64,000 nt of DNA from positions 124,001-188,000 of the forward strand of contig JANSXC010000005.1 of assembly GCA_024743115.1 (NCBI GenBank), in the 5' to 3' direction. Both the position numbers and the translations under genes were made by a program. The notes below the pieces were generated by a model, which made no database searches, was not told the origin of the DNA, and saw only the letters and a list, made by a program, of their open reading frames with translations. This DNA is from a bacterium (GTDB taxonomy: Bacteria > Planctomycetota > UBA1135 > UBA2386). Below, one piece after another: positions 16,256-24,448 of the stretch; positions within the stretch are counted from its first letter, which is position 1; every line of letters starts with the position of its first letter.

Positions 16256-17349
16256 TTGTCCTTCTCGCCCGGCCAGGTGATCTCGGCGATCGGCGTCACG
16301 GGCTGGTACGCGCCGTGCAGATTCAGCCAACGGAAGTGCTCGACCGCCGCATTGGCCGCCATGCCCCATGACCCGAGCACTTCGACCGTGCCGTTCTCAC
16401 CGGTCTTCTTCACGTCACGCGCGCTGATCGCGAGGAAGGCATCGCGCACCTCCTGCTCCCGCTGCTGGTAGAGCCGGGTCGTCCGCCTCAGCGAGAGGCT
16501 GTCGTAGCGTTCCGAATGACGAAACAGCAACTCGAGACAGCGTCCCTTGCAGAACAGCGCCGCGTATTCTGGCGCCGGCTTGGCGAGCAACGGTTCGAGC
16601 TCCGCAATCGCGCGCTCGAGCCGTTCCTTGGCGCGCTGGTCATAGCTCTCCGCGGTCTTCACATCGCCCTCTTCGCGGGCGTCGTCGGCCACGTCCATGA
16701 GGGCCTGGCCCGCCTTGAACAGCGACTGCGCAACCCGCAGATGATCGTCCGAGCCACGAATCTGGCCACGCACCCGGGTCAACTGCACAGCCGGCGACGA
16801 ACCGGCAGGCAGCGGCTGCAGGCCGCTGCCGCTGCTCCCGGGGTTCGGCTGGAACTCACCCGGCGAACTGATGCCACCCGAGTTGGTCTCCATCGCGGGC
16901 ATCGGATGGCGTTGCTGCGGCCGTGCCGTGCCCGCCGATGGTACGACGACGAACGCCTCGTCGGCCTTGCGCTCCGCGCTTGCCACAGCCTCCTGCCGCA
17001 GCTCCTCGAACTGCCGCCGCAGATCGTTGAAGCGGCTCGAGAGTGCGACGTTCTGACCTTCCTGGTCGCGCAGGTCTCGGAGCATGCGCTCCTTCTGCAA
17101 CGTCGACATCGGGCGGCCCGTCGGGCGGGTCGGATCCTCCGCGGCCGGCAGGCCGAGATCGTGGCGGAATCGCATGTCGACGAGCCGATCGACCTCGGCA
17201 CGGTTTTGCTGCAACCGCCGCTGGGCCCGCCGCCACTCTTCCTGCGGATCGCGAATCCCTTGCGCGAGCAGGCCCGCGCCGAGGGCGGTCACCAGCAGCG
17301 TGCGCGCGACATGAATCGCACCGCCGCCGATTCGCAGGCCGCGGATCAC
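16252..17349 (-). CDS. Exported coiled-coil/TPR-like protein
   Basis: A 365-residue protein with an N-terminal export signal (TLLVTALGAGLLAQG) followed by a long charged alpha-helical region (EEWRRAQRRLQQNRAEVDRL and DLRRQFEELRQEAVASAER) typical of coiled coil. A Pro/Ser/Gly-rich linker leads to a C-terminal helical repeat-like part with a solitary FCKGRC. No enzyme motif is seen. The GTG start at 17349 overlaps the stop of the preceding TPR gene (GTGA). It belongs to a block of three consecutive envelope proteins between two sets of two-component genes; a scaffold or assembly role is only an inference. Confidence 0.8.
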   Translation of the reverse strand: MIRGLRIGGGAIHVARTLLVTALGAGLLAQGIRDPQEEWRRAQRRLQQNRAEVDRLVDMRFRHDLGLPAAEDPTRPTGRPMSTLQKERMLRDLRDQEGQNVALSSRFNDLRRQFEELRQEAVASAERKADEAFVVVPSAGTARPQQRHPMPAMETNSGGISSPGEFQPNPGSSGSGLQPLPAGSSPAVQLTRVRGQIRGSDDHLRVAQSLFKAGQALMDVADDAREEGDVKTAESYDQRAKERLERAIAELEPLLAKPAPEYAALFCKGRCLELLFRHSERYDSLSLRRTTRLYQQREQEVRDAFLAISARDVKKTGENGTVEVLGSWGMAANAAVEHFRWLNLHGAYQPVTPIAEITWPGEKDK

Positions 17350-19022
17350 CGTAGGATCCCCCGGTAGGCGTCGGCCGCTTTCTCCAGCTGGTTGAGGCGC
17401 GTGTAGGCATCCCCGATCATCGAAGCGACCTTGCTCGCGAGCTCGGGATCCTTGATTCGCGGCGCCAGGAGAATCGCCTGCGCCGGGAAGTCGTCGAGGT
17501 TCTTGCTGGCCACCGCTTGCTCGTAGAGCGCGCGCACCTTCTTGAAGCGGGCCGCGTCGCCCAGCGAGCTGTCGAACTCGAGCAGACCGCGCATCACCGA
17601 GATGGCGCGCTCCCACTGACGATCGGCAAGCAGCTGATCCGCCAGGAACAGCGCGAGCTCGGGTTCTTCGCCGCGAACGATCATCTGCTCCAGTTCGAGG
17701 AATGCACCCTCCTTCTCACCGAGTGCGAGTGCGGTGCGCGCCCAGATCTCGAGCGCGCGCTGACGCCACTCCGTCGACAGGCCGCCGAGATGCCGCCGCC
17801 GGGCCTCGACGCTCGCGGCGCGGGCCTGCAGCAGGCGATTCAACTCGAGATAGGACTCCGCGAGCAGCACGTGCGCGATACCGCGTCGGCGGTCGTTCTC
17901 GGCATGGATCAGGAACCACTCGAGCGACTTCATCGCGAGCTCGGTCTTGCCAGTGCCGAGCGCGCCGTAGCCGAGCAGGAAGTGGTAGTCGCGGTACTGA
18001 CGGTCGGAGAGTTCGTCGAAGTAGCTCGACTCGCGCAACGTCAGCATCGTTTCGTGAACCCGCGCGCTCTGCCCCAGCAGCAGCTGCGCCTCACCCACGA
18101 GCAGCCAGACATCGAGCATGTCGACCGAATCGACGAGGCGAATCACGCGTGCGCTGAGCTCCGCGCGGCACCGGTCGGCGAGCTTGTTCGCGCGCTCCAC
18201 GTTCAGCTCGGACTTGGCCTGACCCAGCAAGGCCTGCCCGAGCAGGATCGTCGCTCGCGGAATCTCGGGCGCCGAAGGCATGCGACGGAGGAGCTCCCTT
18301 GCCCACTTCTCGGCCTTCTCGAAGTGATCGCGCTGCAGAGCGCGATCCGTGTTGTCGCGGCCGATGTCGAGGTGACATTGCGCAATCTGGACGATCGCAG
18401 CGGCGACATGGTCGTGCGGTCGCGCATCGAACACCTGCGTGAAGAACCCGATCGCCGACTCGAGATCACCCGAGTCGAGGAGCAGTTGACCGAGGTTCAT
18501 ACGGACACTTACCGATTCGCGTACGACGAGCGGTTCGTGCTCGAGTTCGCCCCGCAGGAACGAGCGATACCACTGGCCGGCGATCGCGCGAAGACGCTGG
18601 CGACCGGACTCGGTGGCCGGATTGGGTTCACGCAGTACGTGGATCGTCGTGCGGGATCCGGCGACCGGCTGCGGCTCGTCGAACACCACATCCGCACCCG
18701 CCGCTACCGCGATCAGGTGCGCAACCATGCGCGGATCCTGATCGATCAGGTTGAGGTCGACATAACGCCCACCGAGCTCGACCTCGAGCGGCGGACTCTC
18801 GACCACCAGGTTCCAGTTAACCGCCGCAGCGAGACTGCGCAACGCCGCGAGGCAATCGATCTGACGCCGATCAGCTTCGACGAAGAGCTGCTCGTCGCGG
18901 CCGTTCGCTGCCTTGACGCGGCGAATGTCGAAGACCTTGCCAACGCCCTGCGAAAGCGCCGCCGTGGACGTGACGAGCGTGCCCATGATCGCCCGGCTCG
19001 CCAACTTCCCGATCGGGGTCAT
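17346..19022 (-). CDS. Exported TPR-repeat protein
   Basis: A 558-residue protein with an N-terminal signal-like segment (IMGTLVTSTAALSQG) and a domain at about residues 20-110 with secretin N-domain-like character (VNWNLVVESPPLEVELGGRY, then HLIAVAAGADVVF). Many tetratricopeptide-like helical pairs follow (LGQLLLDSGDLESAIGFF, LLGYGALGTGKTELAMKSLE, AESYLELNRLLQARAASVEA). It ends on a TPR (GDAYTRLNQLEKAADAYRG). It is probably periplasmic and mediates protein contacts. Its ATG overlaps the stop of the upstream TPR membrane gene by 4 bases and its own stop overlaps the next gene, so it is mid-operon. Confidence 0.85.
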   Translation of the reverse strand: MTPIGKLASRAIMGTLVTSTAALSQGVGKVFDIRRVKAANGRDEQLFVEADRRQIDCLAALRSLAAAVNWNLVVESPPLEVELGGRYVDLNLIDQDPRMVAHLIAVAAGADVVFDEPQPVAGSRTTIHVLREPNPATESGRQRLRAIAGQWYRSFLRGELEHEPLVVRESVSVRMNLGQLLLDSGDLESAIGFFTQVFDARPHDHVAAAIVQIAQCHLDIGRDNTDRALQRDHFEKAEKWARELLRRMPSAPEIPRATILLGQALLGQAKSELNVERANKLADRCRAELSARVIRLVDSVDMLDVWLLVGEAQLLLGQSARVHETMLTLRESSYFDELSDRQYRDYHFLLGYGALGTGKTELAMKSLEWFLIHAENDRRRGIAHVLLAESYLELNRLLQARAASVEARRRHLGGLSTEWRQRALEIWARTALALGEKEGAFLELEQMIVRGEEPELALFLADQLLADRQWERAISVMRGLLEFDSSLGDAARFKKVRALYEQAVASKNLDDFPAQAILLAPRIKDPELASKVASMIGDAYTRLNQLEKAADAYRGILR

Positions 19023-20020
19023 CGCTTCGTGCCCTTGGACTGGTTCTGCTGCTGCAGCATGTCGTCGATGCGCTGCAGCTCTTCGAGCCGGGCCTTCTCG
19101 GCCGAATCGTTGGCCTGCTGCCGGTAGCTGTCGCCGAGCTGCAGATAGGCCTCGGCGACGTGCTGGTAGAGTGAACTCGGGATCTGCCGCTGCTGTAGCA
19201 GGAACCGCGCCCACACCTGGCGCAGCGCAACCTGATCGTTGTTGGCGACGGCCGCCTGCGCGGTCGCCACGAGATCCTGCGGCAGATAGTGACTCTGCGT
19301 CAGTGACTGCGCCCGACGCTCATAGTCCTGCGCCTTGGTGATGTTACCGACCGCCCCGCTGTAGTGCGCGATCTGGCGATAGACGTTCACGCGGCGACTC
19401 GGCGTCATACGCGGACTCTCGGCGAGATACTCCTCGAGCAGCTCGATCGCGCGCGCATGGTTGCCGCCCTCGGAAGCCACGAGGGCCTGATTGTACTTGT
19501 CCGCGAGGCGTGGACCCGCAGGGACCGCGGGACCGGGCTCCGCCGGCTTGCCCGGACCATGCGCCACCGCTTCGGGTTGATGCGGCGCGGGATCATCGAC
19601 AGGTTCGGGTGAAGTCGGGATTGCCATGACGACGACCATCGCGAGAACGTTCGCAGCTAGCAGGAGGCGCAGCGCGAGCTCGCGCCGTTTGCTCCCCCGC
19701 TTCTTGCCCTCGTCGTCTCTACCAAGCTGAGCCCGCGCGGCTGCCAGTGCGCGTTCGCCCTCGGCAATCGCGGCCTGCGCCGCAGCCATCGCGTCGGCAT
19801 CCAGATCCGGCCGCGGCGACGAACTCGCAGCCTCGGCCGCCGCAGCTCCCTGCTCCGACTCGGCGGCAGTGGCTGCCGGCGCCTCGCCGCTCGCCATGAG
19901 GTCCGAGATCGGCTCCGCCGTGCCGGACTCTTCCGACGCCGGCGCTGCCGTGTCGAGGTTGGTGTCCTCGGTCGCGCCTTCGGCAGCGATCTCGGGTGCG
20001 TCGTTGTCTTTGTCGCTCAC
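19019..20020 (-). CDS. Single-pass membrane protein with TPR-like C-terminal domain
   Basis: A 333-residue bitopic protein. Residues 1-105 are an acidic, Ala/Glu/Ser-rich, probably disordered cytoplasmic tail. One transmembrane helix (LALRLLLAANVLAMVVVMAI) is followed by a Pro-rich linker and a helical repeat domain (NHARAIELLEEYLAES, YRQIAHYSGAVGNITKAQDY). The C-terminus is Gln-rich. The start GTG at 20020 is chosen over TTG at 20026 because GGAG lies 6 bases before the GTG but abuts the TTG. It is located between the orphan response regulator and the exported TPR protein in one operon. Confidence 0.82.
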   Translation of the reverse strand: MSDKDNDAPEIAAEGATEDTNLDTAAPASEESGTAEPISDLMASGEAPAATAAESEQGAAAAEAASSSPRPDLDADAMAAAQAAIAEGERALAAARAQLGRDDEGKKRGSKRRELALRLLLAANVLAMVVVMAIPTSPEPVDDPAPHQPEAVAHGPGKPAEPGPAVPAGPRLADKYNQALVASEGGNHARAIELLEEYLAESPRMTPSRRVNVYRQIAHYSGAVGNITKAQDYERRAQSLTQSHYLPQDLVATAQAAVANNDQVALRQVWARFLLQQRQIPSSLYQHVAEAYLQLGDSYRQQANDSAEKARLEELQRIDDMLQQQNQSKGTKR

Positions 20021-20022
20021 GC

Positions 20023-20904
20023 TCAACTCCAGAGGTCGGCCAGGACTGCCGGTAGCCGGGGGCCGACCGCCGTTCTCATCGGCAATTCGTCACTCCGGCC
20101 CTGATCCGATGTCCAGGAAACCAGCGACTCCGGAACGTTGAGGAAGTGCACCACAGAGCCTTCGGCCCGCGCTTCGCCGAGTTGACCCAGGCAATCCTCG
20201 AACTCCACGATCGAAAGTTCGGGGCCGAGCGCGGGGTCGAAATCGACCGCGAACTCGGGAATCCGCGGCCACTTGCCCTTGGGCTCCACGACGACCGTGG
20301 TGACCTCGGGACGACCATCGCGACACCAGCGCAACTCGACCGTCGGGACGCCACGGGGGGTCAGCACGCGCTGGTCGCCGCCGAGCGGCTCGAGCTGCGC
20401 GAGCAACCGATCGCTCGACAGAACGGCACGCGCGGTGACGAACGTGCCATCGTCTTCAACCACGGGCAGGCGACCCAGCACGTGCGTTGCGCGAACCAGC
20501 AACCCGGCCACGTCCTTCGGCAAACCCGGCTTGCGCGTCGCCCGATCATCCGCCGTGGCCCCGACCTCGGCTGGGGCCAGAACCGAATGAATCACCTCGA
20601 GCAATCGTGCGGGCTTCACGGGTTTCGCCATGACCGCGTCGATGCGCGGATGATCCATGACCTCCTCCGGGTGCCCGCTCATCGCGATCGTCGGACAGTT
20701 CGCGGCGCCGAGGAACGACTCGGCAACGCCGTCGGGCAGGCGCCAGTCCGTGAGCACCAGATCGAAGTCGACGTTGTCAGCCGTTAGCGCCCTCGTCGCA
20801 CCGGTACAGTCATCGGCGGTGACGACATCGTGCCCTTTGCGACGCAGCAGCGCGGCGAGCCCCTCACGAATGCCGGGCTCGTCGTCGACGAGCAACAGTC
20901 TCAT
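20023..20904 (-). CDS. Response regulator with uncharacterised C-terminal domain
   Basis: A 293-residue protein. The receiver domain (1-115) has Asp7/Asp8 (LVDDEPG), phospho-acceptor Asp53 (LTDWRLPDG), Ser in AMSGH and Lys103 in AKPVKP. The remaining 175 residues show no helix-turn-helix, GGDEF, EAL or ATPase motif. They contain predicted beta-strand segments (VPTVELRWCRDGRPEVTTVV, VVHFLNVPESLVSW), and the output function is unknown. The gene overlaps the upstream histidine kinase by 4 bases and probably receives phosphate from it. Confidence 0.85.
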   Translation of the reverse strand: MRLLLVDDEPGIREGLAALLRRKGHDVVTADDCTGATRALTADNVDFDLVLTDWRLPDGVAESFLGAANCPTIAMSGHPEEVMDHPRIDAVMAKPVKPARLLEVIHSVLAPAEVGATADDRATRKPGLPKDVAGLLVRATHVLGRLPVVEDDGTFVTARAVLSSDRLLAQLEPLGGDQRVLTPRGVPTVELRWCRDGRPEVTTVVVEPKGKWPRIPEFAVDFDPALGPELSIVEFEDCLGQLGEARAEGSVVHFLNVPESLVSWTSDQGRSDELPMRTAVGPRLPAVLADLWS

Positions 20905-21539
20905 GCGGAGGCCGCGTGGCTGTGCGCGACCGGCAAGCGCAGCGTGAATCGCGTGCCGTGCGCGAGCCGCACACAGTGCACCCGGCCGTGATGCGCATGC
21001 ATGGTCGCCGCGACGGCGTGCAACCCGAGCCCGTTGCCACCACTCCCCGACCAGCCGGCTTCGAAGATCCGCGCGAGGTGCGCCTCGGTGATACCCGAAC
21101 CGTTGTCCTCGACATGGATCGAGACTTCATCCTCGAGCACCTGCGCCGCGATCCGCAGCCGCGTAGCGCCGGCCTGGCGGGCATTGTCGAGCAGGTTGTC
21201 GAGCGCTCGCTCGAGCAGCGCCCGATCGCCTTCGACGGTGACCCCGACCCGATCGCTAACGAGCACGGCGCCATGCCGGTGCCGTGCATGTAGCAGCAGC
21301 GCATCGATCGCAACCGGTGCACGCTCGACGCTCCCGGTCCGCGACAGCGACAGCCAACCGTCGATCAGGTCCGTCATCCGATCGAGATCGACCAGCGCCT
21401 GATCCACCATGGAACGCCGTGGGTCCTCGGCGTCGACCAGTTCACCCAGCAGCGAGATCGTCGTGACAGCCGAAGCCAGCGGATTGCGAAGCTCGTGACC
21501 GATCACACCTGGGAGATCTCGCCCGGCGACAGCGGTCAT
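20901..21539 (-). CDS. Short soluble histidine kinase
   Basis: A 212-residue minimal kinase, short for the family because it lacks a sensory domain. It begins directly with the dimerisation domain (LPGVIGHELRNPLASAVTTI, phospho-acceptor His). The ATPase domain follows: N-box ALDNLLDNARQAG, G1 VEDNGSGI and G2 GNGLGLHAV. No membrane helix is present, so the input must come through another protein. The ATG at 21539 overlaps the stop of the sigma-54 activator gene upstream (ATGA), and its stop overlaps the response-regulator gene downstream, so it may serve either or both. Confidence 0.9.
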   Translation of the reverse strand: MTAVAGRDLPGVIGHELRNPLASAVTTISLLGELVDAEDPRRSMVDQALVDLDRMTDLIDGWLSLSRTGSVERAPVAIDALLLHARHRHGAVLVSDRVGVTVEGDRALLERALDNLLDNARQAGATRLRIAAQVLEDEVSIHVEDNGSGITEAHLARIFEAGWSGSGGNGLGLHAVAATMHAHHGRVHCVRLAHGTRFTLRLPVAHSHAASA

Positions 21540-22957
21540 ACGATCACCTTTGCACGCGAGGGCCGCTTGCCGAGTTCGTAGAGCCGGATCTTGTTGTAGA
21601 GCGTCGTACGGTTGATCCCGAGGATCGCCGCCGCCCGACTGATGTTCCACTGCGTCTCCTCGAGCACAGCTGCCACGAGCTTGCTCTCGAGAGCGCGAAT
21701 CGACCGGTCGTTGCCTTCCAGCACGACCGCAGAACGATCGATGCGATCGCTGCCGTCCGGCGAACCGCCCGTGAACTTCGGCAGGTGGACTTCGTCGATC
21801 ATGCCCGTCGAGCAGACGATGCACGCGTATTCGATCGCGTTCCGCAGCTCGCGCACGTTGCCGGGCCACGTGTATTCACAGAGCGTCTCCATCGCCTCTT
21901 CGGTGAAACCGGCGAGCGCCTTGCCCATCTGCTTGCCGATCTGATCGAGGAAGAAGTGCGACAGCAGCGGGATGTCGGCGGCGCGTTCCGCGAGTGCGGG
22001 CACCGTGACCGTCATCACGTTGAGGCGATAGAACAGGTCTTCGCGGAACGAACCGCTGTGCACCATGTCACGCAGATCGCGGTTGGTGCTCGCGATGATG
22101 CGAACGTCGGCCGGGATATCCTGCACGCCTCCGACGCGGCGGAACGTGCGCTCCTGAAGCACGCGGAGCAGCTTGGCCTGCAGGGTCGGCTCCATCTCGC
22201 CGATCTCGTCGAGGAAGAGGGTGCCGCCCGCCGCCACGGCAAAGAGACCGTCCTTGCCGTCCTTCGCCGCACCCGTGAACGCGCCCGGCTCGTAGCCGAA
22301 CAGTTCGGCCTCGAGCAGCGGTTCGGTGAGAGCCGCGCAGTTGACCGCGACGAACGGGCCGTGGTGGCGCGAACTGCGCTCGTGAACGCAGCGCGCGACG
22401 AGTTCCTTGCCGGTGCCGCTCTGCCCGGTCACGAGCACGGTCGTGTCCGGAGCGTGCGACACCTGATCGATCCGCATCTGCACGTCGCGAATCGCGGGCG
22501 ACAGGCCGACGAGCTCGGTCGACGTGAGCTCGCGAACCCGGTCCTGCAGCCAGGTCAGTTCGTTCTTCAGCTGCCGCGTTTCGAGCACCCGCCGGGTCAC
22601 GGCCAGGATGCGGTCGCTCGAGAACGGCTTCTCGATCACGTCGCATGCACCCTTACGCATTGACTCAACGGTGTTTGCGACCGTGCCGTAGCCGGTCAGG
22701 ATGACGATGTCGGCCGGCGGGCTGCCGCGACGGAGCTTGCCGAGCATCGACAGGCCGTCAGCCCCGGGCAAGTTGAGGTCCAGGAAGATGATATCGAAGC
22801 TGCGCGCCTCGACGCGGCGAACGCCTTCTTCGGCCGTGCCAGCCGTTTCGACCTGCAGGCCCTCGCGCTGGAGCATGGAGCGCAGGCCTTCGCGTACGCC
22901 CTCTTCGTCATCGACGATCAGGACGCGGGGGAGTCCGGGGAAGCTCAAGTTCTTCAT
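21536..22957 (-). CDS. NtrC-type sigma-54-dependent response regulator (operon leader)
   Basis: A 473-residue activator. The receiver has Asp16/Asp17 (VLIVDDEEG), phospho-acceptor Asp60 (FLDLNLPG) and Lys in IEKPFSS. The AAA+ domain has GQSGTGKE, GAFTGA and LFLDEIGEM, and a Fis-type helix-turn-helix has NISRAAAILGINRTTLYNKI. The start at 22957 (MKNLSFPGLPRVLIVDDEE) is preferred to the longer frame from 23083. It heads the ten-gene minus-strand operon and faces the first flagellin gene across a 215-base divergent gap, which makes flagellin or motility regulation plausible but unproven. No match to the sigma-54 GG-N10-GC pattern was found in that gap. Confidence 0.94.
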   Translation of the reverse strand: MKNLSFPGLPRVLIVDDEEGVREGLRSMLQREGLQVETAGTAEEGVRRVEARSFDIIFLDLNLPGADGLSMLGKLRRGSPPADIVILTGYGTVANTVESMRKGACDVIEKPFSSDRILAVTRRVLETRQLKNELTWLQDRVRELTSTELVGLSPAIRDVQMRIDQVSHAPDTTVLVTGQSGTGKELVARCVHERSSRHHGPFVAVNCAALTEPLLEAELFGYEPGAFTGAAKDGKDGLFAVAAGGTLFLDEIGEMEPTLQAKLLRVLQERTFRRVGGVQDIPADVRIIASTNRDLRDMVHSGSFREDLFYRLNVMTVTVPALAERAADIPLLSHFFLDQIGKQMGKALAGFTEEAMETLCEYTWPGNVRELRNAIEYACIVCSTGMIDEVHLPKFTGGSPDGSDRIDRSAVVLEGNDRSIRALESKLVAAVLEETQWNISRAAAILGINRTTLYNKIRLYELGKRPSRAKVIV

Positions 22958-23095
22958 TTGCCGACCTTGTGTCTCGATTCTGGGCACCCGGTTTCCGGAG
23001 CCCGCCGGCACGGTCAGTGACCTTGCCATGGGAGGTTTCGGCATTTCGGCCGTCGACCTTTTGGGCACTTTTCGGATTCCCACGACCCCGATGAC

Positions 23096-23122
23096 TCAAG
23101 AGCGCCACACCCGGACCGGAAC
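23096..23122 (+). promoter_or_regulatory. Weak sigma-28-like promoter before flagellin 1
   Basis: TCAAGAGC (23096-23103), 11 bases, then ACCGGAAC (23115-23122), about 50 bases before the flagellin ATG. The -35 TCAAG core agrees with the motA and fliD sites; the -10 half matches the sigma-28 consensus GCCGATAA at only four of eight positions. The call relies on the shared spacing and position. Confidence 0.3.
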
Positions 23123-23172
23123 ATGTGTCGGCTATCGCCCACAAAGGGCAACAACAGGATCAACGGGGAGTC

Positions 23173-24000
23173 ATGGGTCTAAGAGTCAACACGAACATCA
23201 CGTCCATCAACGCGCAGCGGAACCTATCCACGGTCACCAACCGCCTGAGCACGAACTTCCGCCGGTTGTCGACCGGCCTGCGCATCTCGACCGCGGCGGA
23301 CGACGCCGCTGGCCTGGCGATCTCGGAGCGCCTGCGCTCGCAGGTTCGCTCGCTCGAGCAGAGCAAGCGCAATGCGAACGACGGCATCTCACTCGTCCAG
23401 ACGGCCGAGGGCGCGCTCAACGAAGTCAGCTCGATCCTGATCCGGCTCCGTGAGCTCGCGATCCAGGCCAGCAACGGCTCCGTGAGCAACGCTGACCGCG
23501 ACACGCTGGACGAAGAGTTCCAAAGCCTGGTCGGCGAGGTCAACCGCATCGGCCGGTCGACCGAGTTCAACGGCATCAAGCTGCTGGACGGCTCGTCGAC
23601 TTCGGTCAACTTCCAGGTCGGCTTCGGCACGACCGCGGGGATCGACACGATCTCGGTGTCGCTCGACGCGACGTTGAGCACGACGCTGTCGCTGCAATCG
23701 CTCGATATCGGCTCGGGTGGCACCACGACGACCGCGATCACGAACATCGACACGGCGATCAACACGATCAGCTCGCTGCGCGGCTCATTGGGCGCGATCC
23801 AGAACCGGCTCGGCAGCACGATCAACAACCTCGCGATCCAGACCGAGAACCTCAGCGCCGCAGAATCGCGAATCCGCGACGTCGACGTCGCGCTCGAGAC
23901 CGCGCAGCTGACGCGCAATAACATTCTGCAGCAGGCCTCGATCTCCATCTTGGCCCAGGCGAACCAGCAGCCGCAGGCGGCCCTCCAGCTCCTCGGTTAA
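23173..24000 (+). CDS. fliC: Flagellin (first copy)
   Basis: A 275-residue flagellin, the filament subunit exported through the flagellar type III apparatus. The N-terminal D0/D1 domain starts MGLRVNTNITSINAQRNL and includes RLSTGLRISTAADDAAGLAI. The C-terminal D1/D0 ends in IRDVDVALETAQLTRNNIL and QASISILAQANQQPQAALQ. Between them is only a short linker around KLLDGSSTSVNFQVGFG, so the surface domains D2/D3 are absent. It has no cleaved signal, as expected. It is one of three near-identical copies of equal length. GGAG lies just before the ATG, and a terminator follows, so it is probably monocistronic. Confidence 0.97.
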   Translation: MGLRVNTNITSINAQRNLSTVTNRLSTNFRRLSTGLRISTAADDAAGLAISERLRSQVRSLEQSKRNANDGISLVQTAEGALNEVSSILIRLRELAIQASNGSVSNADRDTLDEEFQSLVGEVNRIGRSTEFNGIKLLDGSSTSVNFQVGFGTTAGIDTISVSLDATLSTTLSLQSLDIGSGGTTTTAITNIDTAINTISSLRGSLGAIQNRLGSTINNLAIQTENLSAAESRIRDVDVALETAQLTRNNILQQASISILAQANQQPQAALQLLG

Positions 24001-24043
24001 TCGGGACGAACCCAACGTAACCCCCATACGCTGAACCTCGTCC

Positions 24044-24085
24044 GAGGGCGGCGACCTGAGCGATCGGGTCGTCGCCCTCGCTTTG
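24044..24085 (+). terminator. Intrinsic terminator after flagellin 1
   Basis: Thirteen-base arms (24044-24056 and 24067-24079) pair with one mismatch, followed by GCTTTGT. It sits 44 bases after the flagellin stop. Confidence 0.65.
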
Positions 24086-24101
24086 TACCCGGCACTCGCA
24101 C

Positions 24102-24139
24102 GCGCGCCCGCAGGCGCGCCCGCAGGCGCGCCCGCAGGC
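24102..24139. repeat. 12-base tandem repeat, about three copies
   Basis: The unit GCGCGCCCGCAG is repeated exactly three times (24102-24113, 24114-24125, 24126-24137) plus two bases, in the 448-base gap between flagellins 1 and 2. There are no spacers, so it is not a CRISPR. It is the sort of short array prone to slippage. Confidence 0.85.
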
Positions 24140-24197
24140 ATTCACCTGGGTGCCGCCGGACGCCGCACCGTTCCCGACAAGTACGCGGCGCAAGTTC

Positions 24198-24238
24198 GGA
24201 CATCGGGATGTCCCCCTAGGTGTCGGAGCCTTCGACAC
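24198..24238. other. Two adjacent short inverted repeats upstream of flagellin 2
   Basis: GGACAT-CGGG-ATGTCC (24198-24213) is followed by GTGTCG-N7-CGACAC (24220-24238), both perfect. No T-run follows, so they are more like operator or RNA-structure elements than terminators. The ATGTCC/GGACAT hexamers recur in the inverted repeat ahead of the sigma-28 gene (49036-49098). The rest of the gap holds the terminator, the 12-base repeat and the promoter annotated separately. Confidence 0.45.
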
Positions 24239-24366
24239 CCCGCGCACGACCGCCGTAGGATTTTTGCGCGGCACGATTTCGCCATGCCATCGACCGGGCA
24301 CTGTCCGCGAAATCGACGATCGCCCGAAAACCGAGCAAAACCGCGGCTTGCGCGCCCCCACGCGCC

Positions 24367-24393
24367 TCAAGCAGCACGCCGCCCCACCGACCA
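24367..24393 (+). promoter_or_regulatory. Sigma-28-like promoter before flagellin 2
   Basis: TCAAGCAG (24367-24374), exactly 11 bases, then ACCGACCA (24386-24393), about 55 bases before the ATG. The -35 half is close to the motA site, and the -10 half keeps the CCGA core of GCCGATAA. Confidence 0.4.
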
Positions 24394-24448
24394 TCGAAGC
24401 ATTCCATCGCTCGGTCCGCCGAGCTTCAGAACAAAGCATCGGGGCAAC

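Noticed and set aside
22958-23172. Sigma-54 promoter between the activator operon and flagellin 1
   Set aside because: I looked for GG-N10-GC with TGGCAC/TTGC character on both strands and found no acceptable match.
24102-24139. CRISPR-like array
   Set aside because: The repeats are 12 bases and directly abutting with no spacers, and no cas gene is present.
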